Below are positions 22,199-34,490 of a DNA stretch of 64,000 nucleotides, piece by piece (the first letter of the stretch is position 1; each line of letters opens with the position of its first letter). Location of the stretch: contig OZ021724.1 in assembly GCA_963978545.1 (NCBI GenBank), positions 24,913,933 through 24,977,932 on the forward strand, given 5' to 3'. Under the pieces are notes generated by a model. The model was not told the origin of the DNA. It was given only the letters and a program-made list of their open reading frames with translations, and did not search any database. This DNA is from Linyphia triangularis. Lineage: Eukaryota; Arthropoda; Arachnida; Araneae; Linyphiidae. A program made the position numbers and the translations under genes.

Positions 22199-22588
22199 GG
22201 TGGTTTTGTGTACAAATAATAGATACAACTCCTAGACACCGGAAATCTCTCGTCTAGAAGATAGAGTATCTAGCTGGGAAAGCAAAGGTCGCATGATCGA
22301 TCCCCAGTGACTGCAAACAAAGCTACATACGCTTAATTGGTGACTATCGGACAACTGAATCATGCTGCCATCTATTGGCACCTTCTGACACGACTTCCAC
22401 ACTATCATATCGGCATCTTTGGGGACTCACTGGCAAAACAGCATGCAATCTTCGGCGACTCACTGCCCCAAGCGCTCAACTCACGCGCAGGCAACTCAAT
22501 CGTTAGTCCTTTCGCTGCTCATTGGGAAGGGGTTATGTGGTGGTTTCTTGTACAAATAACAGATTCAACTCCTAGACACCAGATATCA
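22199..22588 (+). repeat. Possible SINE bracketed by a 48-bp direct repeat
   Basis: The phrase GTACAAATAA(T/C)AGAT(A/T)C-AACTCCTAGACACC occurs at 22199..22246 and again at 22539..22588. Between them lies a less AT-rich segment whose start looks tRNA-like: TCTAGAAGATAGAGTATC resembles a D-arm/A box and GATCGATCCCC a degenerate B box. It then continues into a body with GCTGCCATCTATTGGCACC. A tRNA-derived SINE (perhaps dimeric, or with a repeat end) is the likeliest explanation. Confidence 0.45.
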
Positions 22589-23046
22589 CATTTTCGTAAG
22601 TACATTATCATATACATTTTCAAGGATTTGAAAACAAGTTCAAAATTATTAAGCACTTTTAATGACCGTGGGAACCCAGAAAGAATTCTTTCAAAACCAA
22701 AAGTCCGAATATTTCAATAATGCTTTTTTCTTAAGCATAAACCAAGCGTTCCTCCAATGAACATTACTCAACAGCACCCACTAGAGACACTCGATGAATT
22801 GCTGAAAGAACATCATAACAAAAAAAATAATAAAATTATTCCATTTGGAGTGGCTATGGGGAGGGGGAGAGAAAGAAAAGGGGCGTCGATCGTCACGCAG
22901 GTAAGCGTTTGAGCCCAAGTTCAGGGTCGGGCAGTTAAACGTCCGCCCTACAACGGGTTTCCGGCACGTCTTAAGGCCACAACGAATTTTCCCACTCATT
23001 ACGCACTGGAATAGGATCGTAGCGGCAATATATTGTTATGAATATC

Positions 23047-23540
23047 AGGGCTGCCACTGACTGTAAGCTTTGAAAATAGTTGCTTTAGTTGCCTCAGATG
23101 TTAAAAATAGTAGTCTCACACATTTAAAATAGTAGTCTCAGACGTTGAAAATAGTAGCCTCACTTTTCATAAGATCAGAATAAAACTGTTGATTTACATG
23201 AAACACGAAAACCCAAAATAGTGTCTAAAACATTACATTCCATACGGTAAAAGGCATGGGTCTTGGGGGAGGCGCTATCATACTTATATACTGCGATGGA
23301 AGTTGGCAACTCAACCTTACTCTCAGACAGCACCTAAGCAACAACAAAAAAGCTAAACTTCACGCAAAAGCGAAGGTAAAAATCGATTAAAAAAACAAGA
23401 TAACTTTTTTTTAACTTCCAAAGTATCATGTTTAAACAATTATACTATATATTGGCAATGACAATCGAATTTCTTTAGGGCCAGTTTTTAAATTTTTAAC
23501 AGAATGGCTACAAAAGTTGCGAAACAAAATTCCCTAATTT
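23047..23540. mobile_element. Partial hAT-like element (third copy)
   Basis: Begins CAGGGCTGCCACTGACTG at about 23045 and continues with AATAGTTGCTTTAGTTGCC and repeated AATAGTAGTCTCA phrases. It also shares ATGTTTAAACAATTATACTA with the copy at 19595 (there at about 19719). No right end was found before the Tc1 element at 23892, so it is truncated or scrambled. Confidence 0.6.
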
Positions 23541-23891
23541 CCAGAAAATTCCCTGATGTGCATCTCTGTCGATGTTATGATTTAAAAAAAAAAACAAGAA
23601 AATAATGGGCAATTAAAAAATATATACATTTGACTATATTGAATTACATTTACATATCTAAGTATAATTGCAACAAAATATAAGTTTAGGCTAAAAATCA
23701 AAACAAGCATCTTTAGAGCATGAAAAAAAAATGGAAAACATCAAGAAAAAAATACAAAATTCACACAAACCAATTTACAAACTACACCCACACTTGTTAA
23801 CTTCAAGAAAAGCAAAAGTAGTACAATATTTTTCTTTTTAATTAAAAAAAATAAATAAATTGAAAAAAAGCATGTTATTTTCTTTCATATA

Positions 23892-25110
23892 CACTCAAGA
23901 GCCAAAACATTATGACCACCTCTACATTTTGCAATGAACTCGCCTGGATACCGTGGAAGGCACGTGATCAGGTGGAAGTGGTATTTAACTGCTGTTGGAG
24001 AGTCTGAAGAATCATTATTTCACTTATTTCTGTGTGTGATGGGAAAGGCTGCGGATCTAAGCGACTTTGATAGAGGGCAGATTGTAATGGCTCGAAGGCT
24101 CGGAACAAGTATTTCCGAAACTGCACGACTCGTGGGTTGTTCGCGATCTACAGTTGTTAGTATTTATGCAAAGTGGATGAATGACGGTGAAAGCAGCAGT
24201 AGACGACGTGGTGTTGGACGTCCACACGCTATCAAAGAAAAAGGTCGTCGGAGACTGTCTCGCATGGTGAAGCAAAACCGGAGCCAGACAGTGGCTCAGC
24301 TGACAGCCCAATACAATGCAGGGCCAAGTAGAATAGTATCGGAGCACACTGTTCAGCTGACACTGTTGGATATGGGGTTACGCAGCAAACGTCCCACTCG
24401 TGTGCCTTTGCTGACCAAGCGTCATCGCCAACTGCGCCTGCGCTGGGCCCGGGAACATCGCGACTGGTCCATGGATCAGTGGTAGAGAGTTGCCTGGTCA
24501 GATGAATCACGGTTTGTCATTCATCATGGCGAGGGCCGTGTCAGGATACGCCGTCTTCCAGGCGAACAGTTGCTCCCTCAATGTACAGTAGGTCATACAC
24601 AGGCCGGTGGTGGCGGTATTATGCTTTGAGGGACGTTCTCTTGGGCGTCTCTGGGACCCGTGGTTGTGGTAGAGCAGATCATGAATGCTACAGGGTATCT
24701 CAACATCATTGCGGACCAGTTGCATCCTTACATGGCCTCTGTTTTACCAGCTGGAAATGGAATGTTCCAACAGGACAACGCCCCTTGTCACAAGGCTAAA
24801 ATTGTGTTGGAGTGGTTCCAGGAACATGATGCTGAATTCCAGTTAATGTCCTGGCCGCCTAACTCACCGGATCTCAATCCGATACAACACATTTGGTATG
24901 TCATGGGACGGCAGCTCAGAGTTCAAAGACCACCAATTCGCAATATCTTGGATTTGCGTGACCGTTCCTTAAACATTTGGTACAATCTGTCTCCGGCCAT
25001 CTACCAAGGACTTGTGGCATCCATGCCAAGGTGGGTTGAAGCTGTATTGCGCGCCAAAGGTGGGCCAACTCGTTATTGACAGGTGGTCATAATGTTTTGG
25101 CTCTTGAGTG
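23892..25110 (+). mobile_element. Tc1/mariner element, intact ends, dead transposase
   Basis: A 1219-bp element with a perfect 30-bp terminal inverted repeat (23892..23921 and 25081..25110, beginning CACTCAAGAGCCAAAACATT) and a TA dinucleotide on both sides, the standard Tc1/mariner target. The interior carries one transposase frame with two stops. It sits on the plus strand, opposite to the AUTS2-like gene. Confidence 0.97.
24039..25079 (+). pseudogene. Tc1-like transposase, two nonsense mutations
   Basis: One frame of 346 codons from ATG at 24039 to the stop at 25077, without frameshift. Residues about 5-60 form a helix-turn-helix ([15 protein letters not shown], then [15 protein letters not shown]), followed by a GRP linker (GVGRPH) and a second helical domain. 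Catalytic acid 1 is in WSDESRF (codon 155) and acid 2 in QQDNAP (codon 246). The third, normally Glu in NPIE, is Gln here (NPIQHIW, codon 283, nt 24885). The spacing between acids 2 and 3 is 36 residues, as in the DD36E group. Stops are TAG at 24483 (codon 149) and TGA at 24627 (codon 197, normally Trp in the LWG motif). The copy cannot encode active enzyme. Confidence 0.95.
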
Positions 25111-25112
25111 TA

Positions 25113-26318
25113 TGTTATAGGCTGTATCCTGTTAATAACATAAATTTTAAACAGTGTCCTAAATATTTACTAAACTTGGCCATGCATGAGCATGAAACTT
25201 AAGTAATCAGCATTTTGCTATTCAGTCACAAATTTCACTAGGAACATATATTTCATGAAAAATTATGTGTTATGGATTTTGAAGTTGAGAAAAGATAAAT
25301 AACACATAATGCATGAAAGAAGGTCTTGAAATTAACAGCTTCTCATAAAAATTAATTACTCATAGATATATAGAAATAAAATTTTGTACAACAAAAATAC
25401 TATCTGAAACCACAAAAGTACATATTAAATGAGGCGAAAAATCGTTTTCATAAAACATGACAAGCACAGCATTTGGCAGGGAGGGAAAATGTAAGGACTT
25501 TTAAAAATTCCATGACCCTTTGCCTGAGAGTATGCAGTAGAGCATTCAGATTCTTTTTTAATTTTTTGGAGGGGAAGAATAAAACTTCAATTCTTTGTTT
25601 GATTTATATTAAACATATAAATCAAAACAGATATCACTTTCAATTAATTACGCTGAATAAAATGTCAAAATTGAAGTACAAAAAAAAATAAAAAAATCCA
25701 AGTACAGGATCTAACCCATTTTGCTTATGAATGCCTATAGATTTGTTGAACATCTATAACACAGTGCTGTAAAGGGTTAATAAAAATGAAAAAATATGAT
25801 GGAATCAATTTGAAATAAGGAATTTAGGGTTCCAATATATTCTAATGACAAAAAACACAAGACAAGAAAAATAATATTGTCTGTAAAGGATGCAGTCAGA
25901 TTTAAGTTGGAGGATTTTTTTAAACAATAAATCTACGGTCGCGATAATAGGATTACTAAAAATCTAACCGAAATAATACGTAAATAATTAGGGTTCTAAT
26001 ATATTCTGTTGATAAAAACGCAAGGCAAGAAGAAAAAAAATCATGTCTGTAAAGGATGCAAGCAGATTGAAGTTTGAAATTTTTTTTAACAATAAGACAC
26101 CGGCGGACGCGATGTTATAGGATAACAAAAAATAACATTGTTCCAAACATAACAATGATTTCAGAAAGTATAAAAAAAAAAAAAAAAAAAAAAAGCGCGG
26201 AACATGAACATGTGGTTGTGGGCCAAGGAGGGGGATTGGCTGGTTTGGCTTAGCTACTGAGAGTAGAAAAAGTTCGGAAACTTCGTACAACCAAATCGAT
26301 TGCCCAACTATATATATA
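25113..26318. other. AT-rich DNA with a tandem duplication
   Basis: Contains the two-copy tandem repeat at 25824..26150 and a poly-A tract near 26170..26193. No gene recognised. Confidence 0.5.
25824..26150 (+). repeat. Tandem duplication, unit about 164 bp
   Basis: TTAGGGTT(C/T)(C/T)AATATATTCT occurs at 25824 and 25988. Each copy continues with a Lys-codon-rich stretch, TGTCTGTAAAGGATGCA, a T run, ACAATAA and CG(C/G)GATGTTATAGGAT-like sequence. The copies are diverged, so the duplication is not recent. Confidence 0.7.
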
Positions 26319-26545
26319 GAACACCTTAAGAGGCATTACCACAGCGATTTTGGACCAAATCGTTAGAGCCGTTTTAAAGCAATTACTGAAAAACATGATT
26401 TTTTCGAGCACAGCTACCCTATGCGTATGCACGATTTTGACGAAAACCTTAATGGTAGATCGTTGTGCCATCACCAACCCACCCACACACTAAATTTGAA
26501 CATCGTAAATCAATTTGTTCGGAAGTTATGCTGACCACAGGTGCA
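26319..26545 (+). repeat. Dispersed repeat R1, copy 2
   Basis: Begins AGAACACCTTAAGAGGCATT and follows the copy at 21117 closely, with a short extra segment near 26415 (TACCCTATGCGTATGCACG). Confidence 0.7.
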
Positions 26546-27671
26546 CATACACACACACATTTTTTCTAGATTACTTTTTTGAAATCAGGATGTTCCAAAA
26601 CGTGGAGGAAACTGTATATACAGAAAATCAATCCCAAAACATCAACAGACTGACCCTGTTGAATTCTACTTTTATAGGTTGGAGACATTCTCCAAAATTC
26701 CAGAAATACCCACTTAAACCTAACCGTTGCCACTATGAAACTTGTACTTCCGAAACAATTTACAATTTTTACGTTAATAAAAAGCCATAATGAAAAGTGT
26801 TTGAAGAACTAAAATAGAATGAGAATTTACAAAACTTTTACATTGTTTACAAATTCTCGATTATAACAATATTGAATATGTATTGTTTTAGTACTTATGT
26901 TTACTTGTATATGGAAACGAACGTCAAAACATAAAAGCACAAAAAAATTTATCACTTAAAAGAAATTCCCGAATTTTTTTTTTATATATATATAACGGTC
27001 TAAGTCACGGTCTACTTAATATCAACTGATAACTTTTACTTCTTGTTACCTAACAGTTAGGTATTTGCTAGGCACTCTAGTATTTGCCGGTACACGGTAC
27101 AGTTTATTCCTTTAGATTAACTGGTTCTTGGAAACTGGAATAATCTGGGAAAAAGTTCTCTCGAATCAAATAACCCGAACATTATCTACTTATAATGGCT
27201 ATTTTAACCATTTTTTAAACTGTTTGATAGTTAATAAAATTATATATTTTGAAGTTAACTAAAAATATCACGAACCTATGGAATTGAAATATCTCTGAAA
27301 ATTTGCAACAGAAATGTTAAGGACTTTCTGCAACAAACTTTTAGACATCAAATTCTTACTGCGGAAATTAGCGAATTCTTTGATGAATATTTATTAATAA
27401 CGTTGTATACAGTATTTATAATGCTAATGAGATAAGTTGCAGACATTTATCTCACAAATGCGGGTAATTCGAATTCAACCAATCTAAAATTAAAAAATGG
27501 AATTAAGCTTTTCTGCTAAAACATTTCACAAGAAAATTTTCGAAATCGAAAATTTTGTGAAGCAAAGTATGTTCGTCTACCTTAAAGAGCGAATTTAGAT
27601 AAATTACGTCAAGCGCAGATGAGGGTGGGTTGCCCAAAAGAAGATTGTTGAACGGCAGCACTTGTGCTTCG
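26546..27671. other. No feature recognised
   Basis: AT-rich DNA with TA-rich and CA-rich patches (for example near 26545..26560 and 26985). No exon, repeat family or transposon end recognised. Confidence 0.5.
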
Positions 27672-27674
27672 TTA

Positions 27675-27914
27675 AGCCGCATTTACAAGCTACCAGTTGG
27701 GGTTCCAGTAGTTCAGATCGCCAGTTCTATGACGCCATCAAAGCGACAGCTGCGCCGTTTGTCAGTGATCATGGGAGAATGCACGTGATTGGTTGATGGG
27801 AATCGTCGATAAATAGAAAATGTTTGGTTTACTTTAATCAGTAGCTCCGTGACTATGACGTCACAAAAAGGCAACCTAAACTGAAACACTGACTGGTAGA
27901 GTGTAAATCCGGCT
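27675..27914. mobile_element. MITE with TTA target duplication (Harbinger-like), copy 1
   Basis: Ends AGCCGCATTTACAAGCTACC and, inverted, AGCCGGATTTACACTCTACC match closely, and TTA lies on both sides. A 3-bp TTA/TAA duplication suggests the PIF/Harbinger group. A relative with the same ends is at 34185..34490. The element has no open frame of note. Confidence 0.72.
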
Positions 27915-29828
27915 TTATTCTATACATTCCCTCGTGCCAGTTTTCACAGAAACAAAAAATAATCTGCAATAAGTTCGAAATAAATATTCATTTTTATTTT
28001 TTTATTTTTTTAAACACGTTGTATGGTAATTTTTTATATTTTTTTTAGGAATGGGACAGTGACAGCAACGGGACGTAATTTTAGAGGCGATCGATCAAAC
28101 GCTACTAATCGCGATAAGGGAAGAAAGGGTAAAAAAATCAAAATGTTGCAAGATTTAATTTATGTATGTCCCAAGAAAGAACAAACTGAAGGTAGAAAAG
28201 TACCTTTCTTTTTTAATATATATATATATTTGGTGTAAAAAAGCTTTTCATTTAAGGTCTATAACTATTTTAGTCTAAAGTCTCTTAATTGAAAATGAAT
28301 CTTTTACATTAAACATCGAGAATGATGGATGTAAATCGAAACCATCTTATTCTTATTTTAATCTTTGCTTTAAAAAAATATGCTCCAGCTTAAACACAGA
28401 CAAGGGGATTATTTGCTTGCCACAGTTTCTCTCTGCAGAAGGCAATGCATTTTCTAAGACAATGCAGCAGGATATGGATAGAAAAAACTCAAAGGAAAAA
28501 CATGAAGAAATAAATAATTTTGCAGAAGCTTAAAGTTTCTGGTCCTAATGACATGGAATTGTGACAAACACCATATAAACACCGGTTCTACAAACGCACG
28601 TGAATAAATTCCATTATAAAATAACACTCTCCTTACTCTCATTCCAAGTAAATAAAATTGAACTCTCAAAAGCGCATAAAATTTCTAAATAGCATGTTAC
28701 TCTCCAAGGTCACCAATTCATTCAAATAATGAACGGCTACTACACAGCAAATATATATATTTCTTACACACAACTATTTTATTTCACAAAACGAGGCACC
28801 AATACCGGACTTAAATAAATAATAATAATAATAATAATAATAAAAACAGCCACCCATCTTTCTTCGAATAAAAAAGAATTCACATCTTTGAAGGTGCATC
28901 AAAAAGAAAAAGTTCCTCTGTTTGTCCAAATGACCTTCTAATGAAATCGAATAATCGGTAACAGGAGAAGTGATTACAGTCATCACACCTTGACGGGGGG
29001 GGGGGGGAGGGAGGGGATCGATAAGAAGGAAGAGCCGCACGCTTCGGGCAGGGGGAAAGCCGATTCTGTTTTGCCCCCCACCTACTCTGCCTCGGAAATA
29101 GGGGACCATACACATATTGAGAGAGTTAATTTGTAGGTTGCGTGACAGGGATCCGGAACTAGTTTATTCTGCTTCAGACAATATAAATATGATAAAAAAA
29201 AGTTTAATTGTAATTTAAAGCCACTTTTATACACATTGCTATCAAGTCCACATTTAAGTCTGGAAAAGGATGAAAATCACTAATGACTTAACATCCATTG
29301 CCAACTTGGCTCGATTTTCAAAACAATCAACGATTTTGACCTTTTTAATTGAAAATTAAGGTGTGGTAGGTTTCTAGATATATATAGATTGTTAACTGTC
29401 GGTGTTAATTTATTCGTAGAAGATTTTCGCAAATTTTCAGAGACATTTTTTTTTCTTTCCTCCAACAGACCAGTAGATTCTTAAACTACTAGTATTACTT
29501 TACGTTAAAAAATTCAGAATTATATTTGATAAACTACCAAACTTATATCCGCTTCTCGCACTATTAGGTACATTAGCACACTCCTGCTACTAATCCTCCC
29601 GAAGACTGCGACCAGTATTCAATCTCCAACTACAAATCAACGAATTGAAAATGTTTGCGAGTGAACGACCGCCTTCGTTTTCTTACATAATTTAATATAA
29701 ACAGCAAATCATGGATCATGACCACAAGAAACTATCTCATTGCCTACCAAAGAATGAACGGCAGTAATTTTTTACCCAAAGAAGAAATAAAAACTATCAA
29801 ATAAATTCTTTTCAATTTTGAACAAATG
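27915..29828. other. No clear gene; one exon-like frame and simple repeats
   Basis: Holds an exon-like plus-strand segment at 28049..28194 (see findings), an (AAT)n run at about 28811..28845, and a G13 run at 28995..29007 within a less AT-rich patch. A fragment at about 29308..29380 resembles the interior of the foldback element at 36821. Confidence 0.45.
28811..28845 (+). repeat. (AAT)n microsatellite
   Basis: About eight to nine AAT units in a row, ending in AAAAAC. Confidence 0.9.
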
Positions 29829-30185
29829 TTCACGCTCCAGGTCATTCACCTGCAGACGCTTGCCGTTCTGTGGGTTACAACAAAAGAGATGTCGAAGGCG
29901 GTCTAGACGTCCAACTAGACAGACCAAGGCACCCTCTTTTTTCTGGCCTCGCTTTTGAAAAGAGGGGCAAAATAACAGGACATGGGAAGAACCGGCAAAT
30001 TAACCGTGACGTCTCACTCAAACAAGTACGCATCTGTATGCAAATCGCCGACAAAGACTGCACGATGGATATTTAAATCTTCAGCTATTATGCTCGCTAT
30101 TTAAGAACCACGCGCTACAGGGTGGGTGCAAAGGGGTGCTATTACATTTTTGCACGTACGGAATAGGCAGCGATGGAATGGAATG
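29829..30185. other. Less AT-rich unique island
   Basis: A stretch of more even base composition with no repeat family recognised, including GTCTAGACGTCCAACTAGAC and ATGCAAAT. It could be a conserved non-coding or regulatory segment; only comparison with related species could tell. Confidence 0.25.
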
Positions 30186-31427
30186 CTTTTAGATAAAAAA
30201 CCCTTTAGACCATCATTACTTTCGTGTCTTTGGTTTATGTAAAGGGTACACATGAACGCACGGTCGCGTCTAGAACAAAAGCTTTAAGGAAGACGCTATG
30301 ATGATATATAATACGGATATGTATTCTACACACGATAAATTAGTTATATTTTCACGATCACAAAATATAATAAGCACGTTTTAAGTGGGAAGTTCAGAAA
30401 AATTTAATTTCACTTAACTAAAAATACAGTTAACATTCATGACTGCTGAAATAGTTTAAAATGTAGTAATTGTGTCAAAGATTTTATTCTGTTCACTTGC
30501 CCACGTATCAGTTCAGAAGTGACTAGTCTATGCCAAACGTGTAGAAAACATTTTTATAGCGGGTGATATAGGCATCTCAAAAATAATTTTGCATGGCGAT
30601 CACAGTAGACAAAGCCGTCGAGGTTCGAAGATTTTAACTTTCAAGTAAAATTAAAAAGTCAACAACTTGATACGATAAAGTAAATTTCTCCGAATTTTAG
30701 CCTTCAAAGAAAAATCACCAAATTTGGTTAATAGATCACCCAGGTAACAACCCCTACAAGACAAAATCCAGAAGTTAGTTATAATGAATAAAAAATAGCA
30801 TCGGGGGGGGGGGGGTGCATTTCCCACTTCGTCCCCTTAATCTCAAGACTAATGCCCGCCATCAACATTCAAAGATACTATTACTAAGTTTTATATCACC
30901 TAATTCCACTGAACACTTTCATAGTGGATGCCTTTTTTTTTTTCTTCTTTTTTTTTTTTTTCAAAGTAATGAATAAATTAAAGCATGGGCCGATAAGATG
31001 ACATATGGAGATCGAGGGTAACAGGAAACCAACATATTCTTTAGAAAATCCCAACATAGATTACGAATGACAACTGCTACTATCTTCCTTAAAACAACTG
31101 TAAGCGGAGTGCACGATTCCACCATTTTCCAAAGAATGCAAACGTTTATTTTGAAAGAAGATAAACATTGTTAAACAATAAAATAACACGACAAACTAAA
31201 ACATAAGTTTTTTTTAGTGCCAAATTAATACAATTTATAAAAAAAAAACACCCTGTTACCGAAAGAAATATATAACTTAAAAATATACTAAGTTTAATCC
31301 TGAATCGATATGCTATAAAACGATCCCAAATAAATATTAGCGCCAAGACATCATCCTAACAACTTCCGAGATATAGAGCAGGACAAGTTGGTTACTTTTA
31401 ATGACATACCTCAAAGCCAATTACGTC

Positions 31428-31476
<49 letters not shown>

Positions 31477-34184
31477 CATTCCGTGCGAATCCACCGAATT
31501 GTACGACCCTGAACTTGAGAAATGAAAAAGAGGACCTTGAAAACTCTGTTAAGCATCGTGTCTTAAGTGCAGTCACCACAATTACTAAACTTGAGTCGAA
31601 GGTCAGAATAAGAGTTCTGAAAAGGCACCATTGTTAGAGAAAGTTTATCAAAGCGTGTGCAATGTAATTATGGGCATATTTAAAATAGCCATACTTCATT
31701 AAATGCGAACAGAAGTGTATGGTTCATACAACAGGGCAAATACTGATTTCTATAGTCACATGCCATCGCATAATGTATAAAGCTAGAAAAACATTTCAAG
31801 TTATGTATATAAAGTAAATACCGGTCGAAGAAGTTGAATAAATTCCCACAGAACCCCACCACAAAGTAATTCTAATTGAAGCATACAAGAAAAAACCAGT
31901 TTGTGCCACTTCAAATCTTAAGCCCATTTTCAAGTCAAAACAACTGCTGACATCTGCTACAATTTTAACCAAGAGTCCTTCACAAAACAGCTCTCTCTTG
32001 TAGACAACTTCAAAGGATAAAAGCAGGACAAGTGTCATTCTTTTGAATACCCACCAACTGACAAGTTAACGAAGGCCTGTATACAACATACAAACATCTC
32101 TATCATACAATACAAAGCAGCAAGTTGCGCACCGCCCTCGGAAGACGGTGAAGCCGTGAGGTTCACTGTCGTGACTTCCTGCAGAGTAAATATTTACTTT
32201 AGGGTTGTTTCTTCTTTGGGGGGGGGGGGGGCGTCTTTACAAAAGTGGGTTGAATATTCACCTCCTGCAATGATGGTAAAAAGGCGCGTGTTTAAAATAG
32301 ACTGGTAGGTAGAAGAACGTGGCTGAACTAGATTTGCTTATCATATTCCTCCTAACAGTGAAAAGTTACGTAAAATTTTTTAGAATAGATAATTTTAGGA
32401 AAATTAAAGCATATGTGTTGTTGTGGTTGGAGTTTTTCTAAATTATCTTACTCTAAAGTAATATTTACTTAGAGTAATATATGTGTGATAAGTAATATCA
32501 TGTGTGTCGGGATAGAGATTTTATAGTTGAAGGAAATACAGTCAAAAGAGATATTTAAAGCTAGAATATGTACAACGAATGATGATTGCAGTGGCTAGAA
32601 AAATATTAAGTGAATCGTAAATAAGACATTGCAAAAAGACAATTACAAAAACATTCAAGCGCATTGCATCACAACATTTGACAAAATAAAAAAACATGAA
32701 AAAGTAAACATAACATTAGACAAAATAGAAAATAAGTTGGTATAACTCTGCCGATTTATTATCTTGGATACAAAATTATGACCAAAGTGAAATATATTTG
32801 TAGTTTCGCATTCGCAAAAAGAAAAGACAAAGCACGACATTCTATACGGAGTGATAAGAACACGCTAGTACGGAATCAATAACAACCTAACTAAGTCACG
32901 GTTGGGTGACTTAACAGAAGATTAAAAAAATAAAACAATGACCACGTCCATTTGACTCGATGCAACGGTCGGTTATAACAACTTAGGCTAAACGTACTAG
33001 ATTTTTTTAAAGAGAACTACGATGTTATAGTTTCGATAGAAAACCAACTTTTTAAGGCATAATATACAATAAAACAGAAAAATTTCAAATTTGGACTTGG
33101 TGCCCCTTCGGCTCTTGAGGTACTACAGCTATTATACAATCTATTCGCACACCCCAGAAGGGGGAAGGGGAAAAAAATATTTCCGGATATTTAAACAATT
33201 ATGTTAACGCCATCAAACACTCACAATCTTCGTGTTCCAAATAAAAATGGAAAACTTTCGGTCAGCTGATAGCGGCAAATACCAAATTGCGTGCCCGGAG
33301 GCCGGCCCGACCCAAATAGGACTAGTAGGTTTAATTTAAGCGAAAATCGCAGCGTCAAATATAAACAAATATCGCGTGCTTATTTAAAATAAGCGATGAA
33401 GTGGATACAAAAGAGGTCGGATCACGCACACAGGGCGACAACTAAAAGATACTGTAATTGGATTTTGAAGCCTCGCTCATTTTTTCACACGCGCCATGAT
33501 AATAGGTGAAGGTTACCAAACTACCACTTTTAATGACACGTTACGCATTTTCAATGAATAGGAAATTGCTTATTTTAACCATAAATAATGGGAGTGTTCA
33601 ACACTGACAGTAACTTTTCAAAACACAAAGCAAGTATTGGTGTCAGTGTCATGAGAAGTTTTTCTAATGTAGCAGCGTTTCAATTTTAATTTAAAAACGA
33701 CCAGTCCTCGTTGAATTACAATGTCACGGACAAAAGTACGATAAACTCAAGGAACAATACAAAAACGTAACTAGCAAAAATTTACGTCACAAACGTAATA
33801 TTTGAATGTTCCTCGTTTTGAACCTCTAGTCATTTCATCACAAGTGAAAAGTCATTTATTTCATTTTTAACGATATTCTTTTGTGAATGAACTATTTGTT
33901 GTTGTACTTTCAAGGTCTGTTCTTTCAATATCATTAACAACATTGATAAACAATGTTATTCTTAATCTGGCGCTGAATGCAGTCACGATGACGATATGCT
34001 TTAAAAGAGATACCATTTCACTTTCGAAAGGTAGAAATAATTGTATTTTGTCTTGATTAATATATAGCTACAAATCTGCAATTCTCTCACCTACCACCAC
34101 TTATTACTTTCGAATCTAGAAATTGTAACAGGTAAACCAAACAAAACCGGGATAAACCCTCCAAATTAGAAGGTTAGTCCTTTA
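30186..34184. other. No gene recognised; homopolymers
   Basis: AT-rich DNA with G13 at 30803..30815, A45 at 31431..31475 and G14 at 32218..32231. A short richer patch lies at 32120..32190. No exon or transposon ends recognised. Confidence 0.5.
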
Positions 34185-34490
34185 GGCTGATCTACACGTT
34201 ACTAGTCGACGTACCAGTTGAGATCGCCAGTCATTGTGACCTTAGTGATAAGCACCGTGAAAAAGCAACATTCCATTCCTGACTGGAACTCTGGCTGGCG
34301 ACTCCAGTAGATCCAACATTTTCCAGTTACTAACAAGTCAACTCTCTTCATTCAATCACCTGCGCTATTCCGTGACCACCGATAGGCAACGCGTAGACGC
34401 AAAGCTAACATTCCAATCAACAATTGACTGTAACCTTCTAATAGACTAACCGACTGACGTTCCAGGTACTGGCAGCATGTAAATCAGCCT
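34185..34490. mobile_element. MITE with TTA-type flanks, copy 2
   Basis: Starts GGCTGATCTACACGTTACTA after TTTA and ends with the inverse of AGGCTGATTTACATGCTGCC before TTA. The ends match those of the element at 27675, with a longer and different interior (306 against 240 bp). Confidence 0.65.

Noticed and set aside
22337..22720. Plus-strand frame of 127 codons
   Set aside because: It covers a SINE-like segment bracketed by a direct repeat; no protein family recognised.
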